A DNA stretch of 64,000 bases, taken from NCBI GenBank assembly GCA_009741485.1, contig VKON01004137.1:1-64000 (forward strand). The letters run 5' to 3'. The translations under genes and the position numbers were made by a program. This document shows positions 34,091 through 45,984 of this stretch, piece by piece. A model generated the notes under the pieces. The model searched no databases and had not been told where the DNA came from. It saw only the letters and a list, made by a program, of their open reading frames with translations. Origin of the DNA: Malurus cyaneus samueli. Lineage: Eukaryota; Chordata; Aves; Passeriformes; Maluridae. Every line of letters begins with the position of its first letter. Position 1 is the stretch's first letter.

Positions 34091-34700
34091 GTCGCCCCCC
34101 GCCGCAGCTGCCCGCGCATCGGGCTGGGCTGGCAGACAAAGGGCCGGGCGAGCTTTGGCTCTGTCACCGCTGCGGGGGTCTGTCCTTGGACTCCCCTCTT
34201 AGGGCGGAGGACGGGGTCAAGCGGCAACGCTCAGGATCCGGCCGCGCTGACCCTCAGGGCTGGGGGGACAGAGCCCTTCACCCTCCGCTCGCAGCCGCGC
34301 AGTCCCCGCTGCCTGCGAGCGCTCCCCTCCTCCCTCCGCGTCTTTCCTCCTCTATTCCTGCTCCTCCTCCTCCCCCTCCCCTCCCTTCCCCAATCCTCCT
34401 CCTCCTCGCTCCAGCCTCGTCGCCACGACGTGCCACCCACCCGAAGCAGCTCCTGCCGGCTGAGCCTTAACCCCTGCGGCTCCGACAGCACCCCCGAGCC
34501 CTCGGGAGGGGGATGGGGGGATGTTCCCGAGGGATCGAAAGCTCCCGGGAATGCTCAACCCCCGCTCGGCATCCGCAGCGCATCCCCGCTCCCGCTGCGC
34601 CACCGCCGTGCCCTCCCCGCGGGCGGGGGTCGCCCAGCCCGGGGGCTCCGCTGTGGGAAAGGAGAGGAGAGGAGGAGAGGGGAGCACTCGGTGGGGCGGA
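34090..34700 (-). promoter_or_regulatory. CpG-rich block, candidate promoter/first-exon region for LRRN2
   Basis: A dense GC and CpG segment (gccgcgctgacc, ctcgcagccgcgcag, cgtcgccacgacgtgcc) about 13.5 kb upstream of the LRRN2 coding exon. LRRN2 needs a distal non-coding first exon and this is the densest CpG block upstream of the coding exon that I can see. The assignment is an inference. Confidence 0.3.
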
Positions 34701-35375
34701 TTCGTGTTCCAAATCCTCTCCTGGCCGCCAGGATTTCTGATTTCTGGGCCTTTGGAAAGATCCGGCCTCCCGTGGCCCCGCCAGCTCCTTTCCCCCCTCC
34801 GCCCGCCCCAAGGGAGCAGCCCAGACATCCCGAGTGGTTTGCAGCTCGCTCCCCAAGCGGTATGAGCTGCCGGCGGCTCATTTCCCCTAAAAAACCGGAT
34901 GTTCAGGGACTCTTAACCTTGGGAAAACCTGGGGAAAAGCCCGCTCCTAATCCGGAGAGATTTGGGGTCCCAGCTGTGTCACCCATTGCAGCCGTGGGGA
35001 CCGAGACCCCCACTCATCCCGACACCCACAGTGACGTGGGGACAGAGATCTGTCAGTCACAGCCGTGGGGCTCAGACAGGGGCAGGATTTGGGGTGGGGG
35101 CAGCAGAGCATTCCCAGCTCTTTTTTTTGGCTTCCCAGAAAATCCTTTCCCATCCCCGCGGGTGCCCCGGGGCGCCGCGGGGTGACAGCGGCCATCGAGT
35201 CCCCATTTCCCGAGCAGAGCCGGGGGTTCGGCTCTTTCCCGGGAGGGACGGACGAAAGAGACACCGGAGCGCCGCGGAGGCACCGAGCCCTGCCCGTGTG
35301 CCCGGGGAGCCTTTCCGCAGATCCTTCATGGCATCGGGGATGGATTTCAGCAACGCTCCGGAGCTTCGCGGGGCA
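34700..35375. other. GC-rich unique sequence, no gene seen
   Basis: No recognisable coding or RNA feature. It is present again at about 55560-56300. Confidence 0.35.
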
Positions 35376-35485
35376 TCCCCGGGGCAGAACGGCCTCGGTT
35401 GCTCCGGTTCCTCCCGGGGCAGAACGGCCTCGGTTGCTCCGGTTCCTCCCGGGGCAGAACGGCCTCGGCTGCTCCGTCCCCGCAG
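35375..35485. repeat. ~35-bp GC-rich tandem repeat x 3
   Basis: Three head-to-tail units with ggggcagaacggcctcgg and ttgctccggttcctccc. It is also visible, eroded, at 56320-56425. Confidence 0.93.
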
Positions 35486-35594
35486 GGATTTTCCGACAGC
35501 GAAAGGAAAAATCGGAGGTTTTGCCCAGCTCTTTACTCAGATTTTACCCAGCGCTTTGCCCAGGGCACGAAGGAAAACGACCCTCTATTTTTCC

Positions 35595-35840
35595 CAAATC
35601 CCATTAACATCCCGTGGAAGCCCCCGTGGAGCTCCTGATCAGCTGGAAAAGCCCTTCCAGGTGGTTTTTGTGCCCATCCTGCTGCTGCCAGGGCTGGGGG
35701 TACCCGATCTGGGGTTGGTTTTCAGCCTCCCCGAGCTGTAGGGCCGGCAGGGAAATGTCCCTTTATTTTTCCCAAATCCCATTAATATCCCGTGGAAGCC
35801 CCTGTGGAGCTCCAGGGTCACCTCCAGCTCCAGGGGATGG
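35595..35840. repeat. ~180-bp direct repeat pair
   Basis: tttttcccaaatcccatta, catcccgtggaagccccc and gtggagctcc occur at about 35588-35634 and again at 35766-35813. Confidence 0.8.
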
Positions 35841-35989
35841 GGAGGATTTTTTTGCTGGATGCTCCTGCTCCTGCCTGGGGCTCCTGCAGCTCCTGGGGAA
35901 GGGGTTTTGGGGCACCCATCACCCCTAAATTTGACCCTGGAGGTGTTGGGGTGGCAGCAGGTCACCACCTGACCCACCCTGTCTGAACA

Positions 35990-36365
35990 GGGTTTTTTTT
36001 TCTGGATGGCATAGTTTGGTTTTTTTAATTAAATAATTTTTTTTTTTAATGGATAACATGGGTTTTTTGATGGATAACATGGGAGATGTTTATGGATAAT
36101 ATGGGATTTTTAAAATGGAAAACTGGGGTTTTTTAAAATGGATAAACATGGGAGATTTTTAATGGATACACATGGTGGTTTTTTAATTAATTATGTGGGA
36201 TTTTTTTTTAAATGGATAACATGGATTTTTTTAAGGGAAAATTTGTGGGGTTTTTAACTGGATAAACATGGATTTTTTTTTAAATAGAATGAACATGGGA
36301 TTTTTTTTAAATGGATAAACATGGGATTTTTTTTAATGGATAACATGGGAATTTTTTAAGATCAG
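35990..36365. repeat. AT-rich minisatellite (ATGGATAACATGGGATTTTTTT type), block 1
   Basis: About 15 units of 20-27 bp, atggataacatggg plus a T run. Confidence 0.92.
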
Positions 36366-37255
36366 AAAGACAACCCCCATAACGCCCAAGGTTGTCCATA
36401 AATCCCGGGGAACACACTGGGATGATGATGAAGATGTTCCTCATCAGATTTTTATGGATTTAATGACCCTTTTAGGGCTTATTTTGGGATCGTTTCCCAT
36501 GCACGATAAAAACCGCCCCGAGATGACCCCAAAATCCCAAAAGAACAGGGAAAAGGATCACAGGAGGAAAAAGGGGATATTCCCGAGGCCATGGGGGTGG
36601 GGTGGATATGGGGAATTCTCCAGTATGGACACAAACCCAGGCTTGTGTCCGTGCTGGGAAATTTTCCGTCAATAGCGACATTTCCACCTCCATCAATTTT
36701 GGGATTTCCATAAATTCGGGGCGAGCCAAGGTCATTCCCGTGGCAGGGATGGGAATGGGAATGGGATTCCATCAGTTTTCCCAAATTGGAATCCCCTAAT
36801 CCAGAGCTGTCCTTCTCCCTCTTCCCACAAATTCCAAGACGATCCAAGAATTCCCCATTTTCACATCCCTTCAAGAATCCCAAATCCCATTTTTCCACCC
36901 CGATCCCAAATTAAATCAGTGCCCCCAAATTTCCATTTCCTGGTTATTCCCATGGAAAAGACCCCGAGATGCTCCGGGGAGCCCTTCCTGGGATCCAGGA
37001 ATGGGGAATGTTCCTCGGTTTCCTTCATCCCCTGCTTTGGGGCTGCTTTATGGCCACCATAAAACCTTCCCATAAATCAGGGCTGATCCCATAAAAACCC
37101 CGGAATAACCGGAGTTAGAGCCCAAATGGGATCGGCGTTTGGGAATGCGGCAGGAGCGGCTCAGTTCATCCTTTCCCCATTCCCAGAAATCTTTAAATTC
37201 CCCCTTGGGAAGCGATTCCGGGGGCAAACACTCCTGATGGGGTCTCCCTGGTTAT
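36365..37255. other. Unique segment between two blocks of the ATGGATAACATGGG repeat, no gene seen
   Basis: Non-repetitive and well preserved in the second copy (57275-58145). It may contain conserved non-coding sequence. No open frame looks like a protein. Confidence 0.4.
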
Positions 37256-38210
37256 AGGGTTTTTTTAATGGATAATGCGTTTTTTGTATGGATAAAATGG
37301 AACTTTTTTTTATGGATAACATAGGGATTTTTTAATGGATAACATTTTTTTTTTTTTTTTTGTGGAAAATGTGAGGTTTTTTATGGAAAACAAGTGGGTT
37401 TTTTTATGGATAAAATGGTAGTTTTTATGGATGGCATGGGTTTCTTTAATGGATTATCTGTGTTTTTTAATGGAAAATGTGGGGTTTTTTCATGGATAAC
37501 ATGGGAATTTTTTAATGGATAGCATGGGAGTTTTTGTGGATGACGTGGTTTTTTTTGGATAATGTGGGGTTTTTTAATGGAAAACAAGTGGAGTTTTTTA
37601 TGGATAAAATGGGAGTTTTTTAATGGATAACATGGGAGTTTTTATGGATACATGGGGTTTTTTTTAAAAGGATAATGTGGGGAATTTTTTATAAATGAAA
37701 AAAGTGTGGGTTTTTTCATGATGAGTAAACAGTGGGAATTATTTTTAATGGATAAAATGGGAGTTTTTATGGATAATGTGGTTTTTTTAATGGAAAACAA
37801 GTGGGGTTTTTAATGGATAATGTGGGGGGTTTTTATGGATAACATGGGATATTTTTATGGATAATATGAGGTTTTTTATGGAAAAATGTGGGGTTTTTTG
37901 TAGATTAAGTTGGGTTTTTGTAATGGGTAACATGGGGGGCTTGAATGGATAACTTGGGTTCTTTTTGAATGGATAACATTGGGGTTTTTTTGTATAACAT
38001 GGGTTTTTTTATGGATAACATGGGTTTTTTATGGATAACATAGGTTTTTTTTATGGATAACAGTGTTTTTTATGGATAATGTGTGTTTTTAAATGGAAAA
38101 TGAGGGTTTTTAAATGGGTAACACTTTTTTTTTTTTATGGATAACACGGGTTTATTTTACAGATAACATTTTTATTTATGGATAACGTGGGATTTTTTTT
38201 TTATGGAACG
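37255..38210. repeat. AT-rich minisatellite (ATGGATAACATGGGTTTTTT type), block 2
   Basis: About 40 units of 20-26 bp with variants such as atggaaaatgtggggttttt and atggaaaacaagtggg. Confidence 0.93.
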
Positions 38211-38640
38211 AGCTTTGCCTCGCAGGAATTCATCTCCCTCTCTCTCTCTGCCATCTCCCACGCCCACACTCCCAATCCCCAGGCAGAAGATTGATCCCGA
38301 GGGAAAAAAACTTCCTAAAAAAAAACATCACCCAGGAAGGGAAAAGCTTGGGAAAGGCTGGGAATGCTGTCTGGGATATGAGGGGCTGGAATTTCGGAGC
38401 GGAATTTGTTTCTTTCATTGCCAGACACAAATGGAATTAAAATCCTGTGGCATCAGCAGAGTTCGTGGCAGGGTCATTTAACAATTCCTGAACCTGGGGT
38501 TTATCCTGGGATATTTTTTACTCCCTTTGCTTTATCCCAGGTGGTGACAAATCCTGGGATGCCCCTGGAAATGGGTGTTGGCTAAGGGGCGCTGCTCCCT
38601 CCTAGAAAAAACAATCTGTCTGCTTTTATTTGTATTTTAT
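38210..38640. other. Unique intergenic segment, no gene seen
   Basis: Non-repetitive sequence repeated almost base for base at 59068-59480. Confidence 0.4.
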
Positions 38641-38935
38641 TTGGATATTATTTTTATTTATTTGGGTTTATTTGTATTTTATTTGTATTTTATTCAGATT
38701 TTATTCAGATTTTATTTCGATTTCATTTGGATTTTTATTTGGGGTTTTAATTGGGGATTTTATTTGGATTTTATTTGGATTTTATTTGGATATTATTTGA
38801 ATTTTATTGGGATTTTATTTGGATTTTATTTTGGTTTTATTTGGATTTTAATTTAGTTTTATTCAGATTTTATTTGGCTATTATTTGGCTATTATTTGGA
38901 TTTTATTTGTATTTTATTCGGATTTTATTTGGATG
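38640..38935. repeat. TTATTTGGATT-type repeat
   Basis: About 25 units of 11-12 bp, attttatttgg. Confidence 0.9.
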
Positions 38936-39019
38936 TAAAAGCGCGGATGTCAAGGTTGGGGACCTCCTGTCCTCTGTCCCCAGGGTCCCACTCCGGGCAG
39001 GGTCATGGGGACATTGGCG

Positions 39020-40035
39020 GGATGTCACTGTCACTGTCCCCATCCCGGGGGATATTGGGGTGTCACTGTCACGATCCCGGGGACAGTGGGGTGTCACTGT
39101 CACCATCCTGGGGATCACTGTGGTGTCACTGTCACCATCCCGGGGATCACTGGGGTGTCACTGTCACCATCCCAGGGGACACTGGGGAGTCACTGTCACT
39201 GTCACCATCCCAGGGGCACACTGGAGTGTCACTGTCCCCATCCTGGGGGATATTGGGGTGTCACTGTCACCATCCCGGGGGACACTGTGGTGTCACTGTC
39301 CCCATCCCGGGGGATATTGGGGTGTCACTGTCCCCATCCCGGTGTACACTGGAGTGTCACTGTCCCCATCCCGGGCGTCACTGGGGTGTCACTGTCCCCA
39401 TCCCGGGGGATATTGGGGTGTCACTGTCACCATCCCGGGGCGGGTTACAACTGGAGTGTCACTGTCCATCCCGGGGTCACTGGGGTGTCACTGTCCCATC
39501 CCGGGGGACACTGTGGTGTCACTTGTCACTGTCCCGCATCCCGGGGATATTGGGGTGTCACTGTCACCATCCCGGGGGACACTGTGGTGTCACTGTCATC
39601 CATCCGGGGGACATTGGGGTGTCACTGTCACCATCCCGGGGACACTGGGTGTCACTGTCACCATCCCAGGGGATCTGGAGTGTCTCTGTCACTGTCACAT
39701 CCGGGGATATTGGGGTGTCACTGTCACCATCCCAGGGGACACTGGGGTGTCACTGTCACCATCCCGGGGACACTGGGGTGTCACTGTCACCCATCCAGGG
39801 GACACTGGGGATGTCACTGTCACCATCCGGGGACACTGGGGTGTCACTGTCACATCCCGGGGGGACACTGGGGAGTCACTGTCATGTCACCATCCCGGGG
39901 GACACTGGGGTGTCACTGTCACCAATCCCGGGGACACTGTGGTGTCACGTGTCACTGTCCCCATCATGGGGGACTGGGGTCGTCAACCCTTTGTCCATTC
40001 CCGGGGGACACTGGAGTGTCACTGTCACTGTCCCC
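39020..40035. repeat. GC-rich minisatellite ~33 bp x ~30 (GGTGTCACTGTCACCATCCCGGGG)
   Basis: Units carry gggtgtcactgtc, (a/c)ccatcccggggga and cactg(g/t)gg. The period of 33-36 bp is close to a multiple of three, so reading frames of several hundred codons run across it in all three + frames. These are artefacts of the repeat. Confidence 0.95.
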
Positions 40036-40059
40036 CTCCGGGGGTCCCCTCCCTCGCTG

Positions 40060-40250
40060 ATTTCCCCTCCAGCCCCGGAGCCGCCGCTGGGGCCGTTCCG
40101 GGCGGGAGCAGCGCCAGCGCTGGCGGTGTCACCGTTCCCATGGCAACGGGAACCCCCTCGTCCCTCCCTTCGAGCGAGCGGGATTTGGGAATGGATCCCT
40201 TCCTGGGAGGAGGGGGAGGGGCTGGGATGGAATTCCCACGGAATCTGTGG
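40060..40250. promoter_or_regulatory. CpG-rich unique block with an X-box-like site
   Basis: GTTCCCATGGCAAC at 40134-40147 is one base from a perfect X-box and is followed by gggaac, which gives an inverted repeat GTTCCC/GGGAAC around it. The site is also present at 61035-61048 in the second copy. The surrounding CpG-rich, non-repetitive sequence is a possible promoter or enhancer; this is an inference. Confidence 0.35.
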
Positions 40251-40264
40251 ATTCCCGTCCCTGG

Positions 40265-40460
40265 GAGTGTCCCCTTCCTCCTTCCCTTCCCTTCCCTTCC
40301 CTTCCTTCCCCTTCCTTCCCTTCCCTTCCCTTCCTTCCCTTCCTCCTTCCTTCCTTCCCTTCCCTTCCCTTCCCTTCCCTTCCCTTTCCCTTCCCTTCCC
40401 TTCCCTTCCCTTCCCTCCCTTCCCTTCCCTTCCCTCCCTTCCCTTCCTTCCTTCCTTCCT
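40265..40460. repeat. (CCCTT)n pyrimidine microsatellite
   Basis: About 190 bp of ttccc/cttcc units, pure pyrimidine on the + strand. Confidence 0.96.
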
Positions 40461-40467
40461 CTTCCCA

Positions 40468-41330
40468 AAAATACATGGAATGGCCTGGAAGGACCTTCTC
40501 CATGGCCAAGGATGCTGAAGGAGCCTGGGATGAAGAACTCCTTCCCAAAATCATGGAATGGCCTGGAAAGGACCTTCTCCCATGGCTGAAGGTGCTGGAA
40601 GAGCATTGGATGAAGAACATGTTCCCAAAATCATGGAATAGTTTGGAAGGGACCTTTGGAAGTCATTGAATCCCTCAACGGGAACATGTCCCACTGGAAA
40701 TTTTCCAGGAGCCAGCAGGATGATATTCCATGGAAAACAGCAATGCCAACAGTCCCACAGCTCCAAAAAGTCCATGGAATGGCCTGGAAGGACCTTCTTC
40801 CATGACTGAAGATGCTGAAGGAGCCTGGGATGAAGAATTCTTTTCCAGAACCCTGGAATGGCCTGGAAAGAACCTCTTTCCATGACCAAGGGTGCTGAAA
40901 GAGCCTGGGATGAAGTACAGCTTCTCAAAATCATGGAATAGCCTGGAAAGACCTTCTTCTGTGGCTGACAATGATGAAAAAGCCTTAGATGATGAGAACC
41001 TTCCCAAAATCCATGGAAAGGACTGGAAAGGACCTTTGGAAGTTACTGAATCCCTCAACGGGAACATCTCCCTCTGGAAATTATCCAAGAGCCAGCAGGA
41101 TGATATTCCATGGAAAATGCTCCCACAGCTCCAAAAAATCCATGGATTGGCCTGAAAGGGACCTTCTGCCATGGCTGAGGATGCTGAAGGAGCCTGGGAT
41201 GATGGGCACCTTCCCAAAATCCATGGAATGGTCTGGAAAGGACCTTTGGAGTCACTGAATCCCTAAATGGGAACATCTCCCACTGGAAATTATCCAAGAG
41301 CCAGCAGGATGACATTCCATGGAAAACAGG
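40468..41330. repeat. ~75-90 bp tandem repeat, possibly seeded by a CR1 3' end
   Basis: About eleven units share catggaatggcctggaaa, ggaccttctcccatgg, ctgaaggtgctg and gagcctgggatgaag. Some are joined to ccctcaacgggaacatctcc and gagccagcaggatgatattcc. Phrases like atggaatagtttggaaggga resemble the antisense 3' end of avian CR1 elements. That origin is an inference. Confidence 0.85.
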
Positions 41331-41499
41331 CAGTAACCATACATTCCAACCCAAAATCCAGGAGGAAAGTGGGATTTGGCTCAGAGAAAAAAAAAAAACA
41401 AAAACCCGGAGAATCCAACAACCTCTACAAAGCCCATCTTGGGAAGGGGAGGAGAAAGCCAGGAATTTTTTCCAAGAAACTCCCCCCTCCAGCGCGGGG

Positions 41500-41720
41500 A
41501 GGACAATGACAAACGAGGTGAACTCGGAGGCGCGGAGGAAATCTTGGCAGCGGGAGGGGAGAGCGCTGCCAGATTCCGGGGAATTTTAACCGGCATTTAA
41601 TTAGCGGCACTCGGGTGGCCACGAGGCTCTGCCGCAGCTCCTGGATTCGTTAATTAACGCCGCTCCTGACAGGAATTAACGAGTTTTTAATGAGCTGGTT
41701 GTCTTAATGTCATCCTAAGT
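41500..41720. promoter_or_regulatory. Candidate conserved non-coding element, TAATTA-rich
   Basis: A non-repetitive block with ggcatttaattagcgg, ttcgttaattaacgcc, gaattaacgagtttttaat and gttgtcttaatgtcatcc. It is nearly unchanged at 62350-62585. Multiple homeodomain cores suggest an enhancer, unproven. Confidence 0.4.
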
Positions 41721-41834
41721 TTTGGTTTACACCCCTCCCTGGTGTTGGTTTTTTGGGAATAGCGGCATCCGAAGGGATGGGAGGGGTGAGAGGGGCGGAG
41801 GGGTGGGATGGCGCATTCCAGGGTCCCAAAAAAA

Positions 41835-42510
41835 TGGGAATTCATGGATTGAGGTGAGAGAACGAGGAGAGGAGGCAGCGTGGACACGGAGAAAATGGGA
41901 ATGAGGGATCAGAGTGGGAGATCCCAACCCTGCAACTGGGAATCAGGGATTGGGGTGGAAGATCCCAATCCTGGTGGGAATCGGGGATTGAGGTGCAGAT
42001 CCCAACCTGGTGGGAATTGGGGATTGAAGATGGGGATCCCAGTCCTGCTGGAATAAGGAATTGAGGTTGGAGATCCCAACTTTGCTGTTGGGAATCAGGG
42101 ATTGGAGCTGAAAATCCCATCCCTGCTCTTGGAAGATCATGGAAAAATCAGGGATTGGGGTGGGAGATCCCATCCCTGCTTCTGGAGGACAATGGGAATC
42201 AGGAACTGGAGCTGAAAATCCCATTCCTGCTCCTGGAGGACCATGAGAATAAGGGATTGAGGTGGAGATCCCATCCCTACTCCTGGAGGAAAATGGGACT
42301 TAGGAACTGGAGCTGAAAATCCCATTCCTGCTCCTGGAGGACCACGAGAATCAGGGATTGAGGTGGAAAATCCCATCCCTATTTCAGGATGACAATGGGA
42401 ATTAGGGATTGAGGTGGAAAATCCCATCCCTGTTTCTGGATGACAATGGGAATTAGGGGTTGAGGTGGAAAATCCCATCCCTGCTCCAGGAGCTCCATCT
42501 GAACGCCACC
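41835..42510. repeat. ~50-60 bp tandem repeat (GGGATTGAGGTGGAAGATCCCA type)
   Basis: About twelve units carry aatcagggattgagg, tggaagatcccatccc and tgctcctggaggacaatggg. Confidence 0.92.
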
Positions 42511-42884
42511 AGGAGGGCTCAGGAAAAGCCTCTGAAAACGAGGAGCAGGGAATGAGGGGAACCGGGAATTCTACTGGTCTTGAACCCTGGAAATCAAGGA
42601 AAACGGATCCATAGATTCTTCCACGGGGAGCGCCGGGCAGGATCCGACACATCCAGAGCTCCCTTTGGACACGGCGCTGTCGGAACCAGACACAGATTGG
42701 GTTTTTCCCCCAAAAAACCAAGCACAGAATCCATCATGATCCCGACTCCACTAATTTTTCGGGCATTGCCACATTCCCAGATTCCCAGAGCCCACGGAAG
42801 GCGAGGCTGGCGTCGCTCCGCCCTGGGGAAGAGCGGGAGGTGGAATCCGTGGTGGGGAGAGCGCCAATCCCCCGAAATAGATCC

Positions 42885-42995
42885 CGTTGCTCCGTCTAAA
42901 TTTAGCGCTCCATGTTCTCCTCGGAACGGACTCCGGCAATTAACTAATGAGGGGGATGATTAAGGATCCTGTGCTTTGCGTTAGAGCCGCTCTCC
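42885..42995. promoter_or_regulatory. Candidate conserved non-coding element
   Basis: Unique sequence with ccgtctaaatttagcgctcc, ggcaattaactaatgagg and gatgattaagg. It is preserved at 63715-63800 except that 'ctaa' in the TAATTA region is lost. Confidence 0.35.
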
Positions 42996-43275
42996 CACTC
43001 CTTCCCGGAATAATAATTCTGTGCGGGAATTCAGCAGAGCGTTCCTGGGAAGGCTGGAAGGGGAATGAGGGGAATGAGCTGTTAAAAGGATCGGGGAGAG
43101 GAATAAATCCCCCATTTGCTTATCCCAAATCCGGGATGGGGTTGAGATCCTGGCTGGGGTTTCCCTGAGATCTCAGGTGAGAGGGAAAGGGATGGGAGCA
43201 CGGGAATGTCGCTGCTGCCACTGGGATTGATCCAGAATCGGTTTCCGGGCTTGTTTGGGGCTGGGATGGTGTTAT

Positions 43276-43420
43276 CCCAAAATTTTTGGGTGGGAAGATC
43301 CCAAAAGCTCATCCTGTTCTATCCCAAACACCTCCCGCTATCCCAGGGTGCTCCAAGCCCCATCCAACCCTGCCTTGGACATTTCCAGGGATCCAGGCCA
43401 CAGATTCTCTGGGAATTCCA
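43276..43420 (-). mobile_element. CR1-type LINE 3' end fragment (antisense to +)
   Basis: The + strand text aaagctcatcctgttc, gggtgctccaagccccatcc, ccttggacatttccaggga and cacagattctctggg follows the antisense 3' region of avian CR1 retroposons. The fragment is 5'-truncated and lies against a small attccatggat repeat (43415-43465). CR1 is the dominant LINE of birds, which supports the avian assignment. Confidence 0.8.
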
Positions 43421-43465
43421 TGGATAATGAATTATTCCATGGATCATGAATTATTCCATGGATAA
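43415..43465. repeat. ~20-bp repeat x 3 (AATTATTCCATGGATAATG)
   Basis: Three units of attccatggataatgaatt type directly after the CR1 fragment. Confidence 0.85.
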
Positions 43466-43611
43466 CAGAGCTCAGGTGGCTGCCCCGAGAATTCCTGGGA
43501 ATTCCTGGGATTGCCATGGGATACACTGGGAAGGACCTGCAGCATTCCAAGAGGAAAATTCCAGCAAGGATTGTGTCCTCACCTCACCCAAAATCACCAA
43601 AAAAAGGGGGA

Positions 43612-43636
43612 NNNNNNNNNNNNNNNNNNNNNNNNN
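43612..43636. other. Assembly gap (25 N)
   Basis: Exactly 25 N. The right flank (43637 onward) matches the T/G tract at about 23250, so the sequence jumps back about 20 kb across the gap. A fixed 25-N filler is a placeholder, not a measured gap length. Confidence 0.99.
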
Positions 43637-44849
43637 CGGTTTTTTGGGTTTTTTTTGTTTTTTTTGTTTTTCTTTTTTTGTCTTTATCTTTTAATTTTTT
43701 GTATCTGCATGACCTTGGCCCGTTTTTCTCTAACAGCGGAAGCTGTTCAGGAATTCCCCCATCACAGCCTTCCCATCCAGGTTCCAGTGAATTCCCAAAA
43801 GTATCAATCCCGAAAATATCCCCACCTCCAAGCACACAACGTTGGACTTCACAGTTATGGAGACATTCCAAATCGCACATTTCCCAGTACATCCAAGAAG
43901 GCACAAAACGAACATTTCCTCTATCTGGGCTGTTACAGCTCGTGCTGACACACTCAGCTCTGGGGGGATCTGGCCTGCCAACACACTCATTCCCAAGCAG
44001 ATATTACATTGACGAATTACAAAGAATTAGGATGTGTTATTCCCCAAAATAAATGCATTGTTTGGATTTTGGATCGGGGAGAAGGAAATGTCACCGGCTT
44101 TGGATGTCATTTGTCCCTTCTTTAATCTCCTGCCCAGGAGCACGGAGGGGACCAGGACGGGCTAGGGGGCATTGTGGGGTCACCCCGAGCGGCACACCGG
44201 TTTGAGGTCCCTAAATGGAGATTTGGGTCCCCACGAATAGGATATGAATGTCGCCCCGATGGGATTGAAGTCCTGGATGCAGATACTTGGAGGTTCCCTC
44301 CATCCAAACCCATCCCAGCATTCCATGCGCAGCTTCACCATTCCCGATCCATGCGAGGTGGAGAGAACAGGGAACTGCCAGAGCTGGGACAAAAGCTGGG
44401 GGTGTTGTGCAAAATTCACCGCCACAAATTCCTGAGGCCTGGAAAACCTCCAGGATCCTCAACCTGTGCCTGATCTCCACCTTGTACCATCCTGCGCGTG
44501 CATGGGCCACTTCAGGGTGGGCACTTCCAGCTCCAAGCGAACCTTCCTCAGACGCCTCCCAGATGGGGGCTCCAAAATTCCCTGAATATCCAGAATCAGG
44601 AGGGAGCCGGGAATCCCAGGAATGGGTCGCAGGGATGCGCAGCCGAGAAAAATCGGAAGGGGATGGACCTGAGTGATTATTAAATGGGATCCGAGTGGAA
44701 GCCACGCCAAGATCGTGACATGCAAAACCATCATACTCAAATCCCACTCCACCCATCCAAATTTGGGATTAACAGGCTTTCACCACCCCCTCATCCCGAA
44801 AATGGAACTCGATGGCATGCCAAGCGGGGAAGGAGGAGGAGAAACGAGC

Positions 44850-45020
44850 GCACCGGAACCCGCTGAGCCCATCATTTAGGCCCATTAAAACCTAGGAGCA
44901 AGAGATGACAAATGTAAATTGTGTGCCCGGCTAATTGTTCACACCGCGGTCAGCTGATGTGCGGCCCGAAGCGATTAATCTATATTACGCATGGGTCAGT
45001 GGGGCGGCTGCCGACCTGCC
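44850..45020. promoter_or_regulatory. Degraded copy of the homeodomain/E-box element at 24478
   Basis: ggcccattaaaacctagg, gcccggctaattgttcac and gtcagctgatgtg correspond to the first copy with one- and two-base insertions. Confidence 0.35.
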
Positions 45021-45419
45021 GGGAGCGGAGTTTTCGTGCTCGTGAGGAGATTTGGTTCCTTTCGGGGTCTGAAGAGCCCCTGACCCTTCCCGTCCTCGAA
45101 GTGGGGTCGAGAGCCACCACGCATTCCCATCAAGGTAGGTGACCTACCTGCCAGCCCTGTGACCTCCCTGCCCACCAGGATGCGCATCAAGCCCCGTCCG
45201 TCCATGGCCGCAGCGAGCTCTGAATCCATCAGTGCCCTCCGCAATTCCCCCTCGTCGTTGGGGGACAGGTGAGCAGAGAAAAGGTGGGTTGGGCCATCCG
45301 CGATCTCTCAAGCACACCCAAATTCCTAAAATAATCCCTGTGGCTCTTATCCTCATGACCCCGAGACAATCTCCTGCTGCTCTGCAGCGCCCATAATCTC
45401 GGGGTGGCCACATCCGCCT

Positions 45420-45650
45420 GATATCCCATTTATCCCATCCATTTAGATCCCATCCCATTCCCCGTCCCGTCCCATCATCGTCTCGTCCGTCCCGCCTCGT
45501 CCCGGCCGATCCGTCCCACCCATCCCATCCCATCCCATCATACCATGCCATCCCATCCCATCCCAACCCATCCATCCCCAAATCCCACCTCCATGGACGC
45601 CCCATCATCCCAATATCCCAAATCCCATCCCATCCCATCCCCAGGTCACA
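45420..45650. repeat. Copy of the (CCATC)n repeat
   Basis: Counterpart of 25005-25200, with insertions. Confidence 0.88.
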
Positions 45651-45984
45651 CAGTGCCGACGTTGCTCGCTGCATTGCCCAGCGTCAATTCCACCCTGACC
45701 CTTCCCAGCGGATCAGCCCTCCACGCCGGGAACGATCCATAATTAATTAATTATATCCAACATTCATTAAACACCGAGCTCATTTGCACAGACAGCTGCC
45801 TCAGAACCCCCCTTCCCATTCCCAACAGCCGAAGGCCGAGGGCACGCAGAGGGAGGATGCTCTGGGCAAGGTCGAAGGAGTCCGCTGGCGAATTTTCCCC
45901 GAAATCCGCTGAAGTCGACTCCCTGTAGGACTACGGAGCCCTATCGCGGGATGCGAGGCCACAAACCCAGCTGGTGGGTGGGGG

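Noticed and set aside
32656..35741. Several 170-260 codon frames in GC-rich DNA upstream of LRRN2
   Set aside because: They overlap each other on both strands, have no recognisable domain, and are riddled with frame changes in the second copy. GC bias explains them.
38751..40589. A continuous + strand frame of about 612 codons, with overlapping long frames beside it
   Set aside because: It is open in several frames because the repeats have periods close to multiples of three; it has no domain and no splice or start context. In the other copy the frames break at different places.
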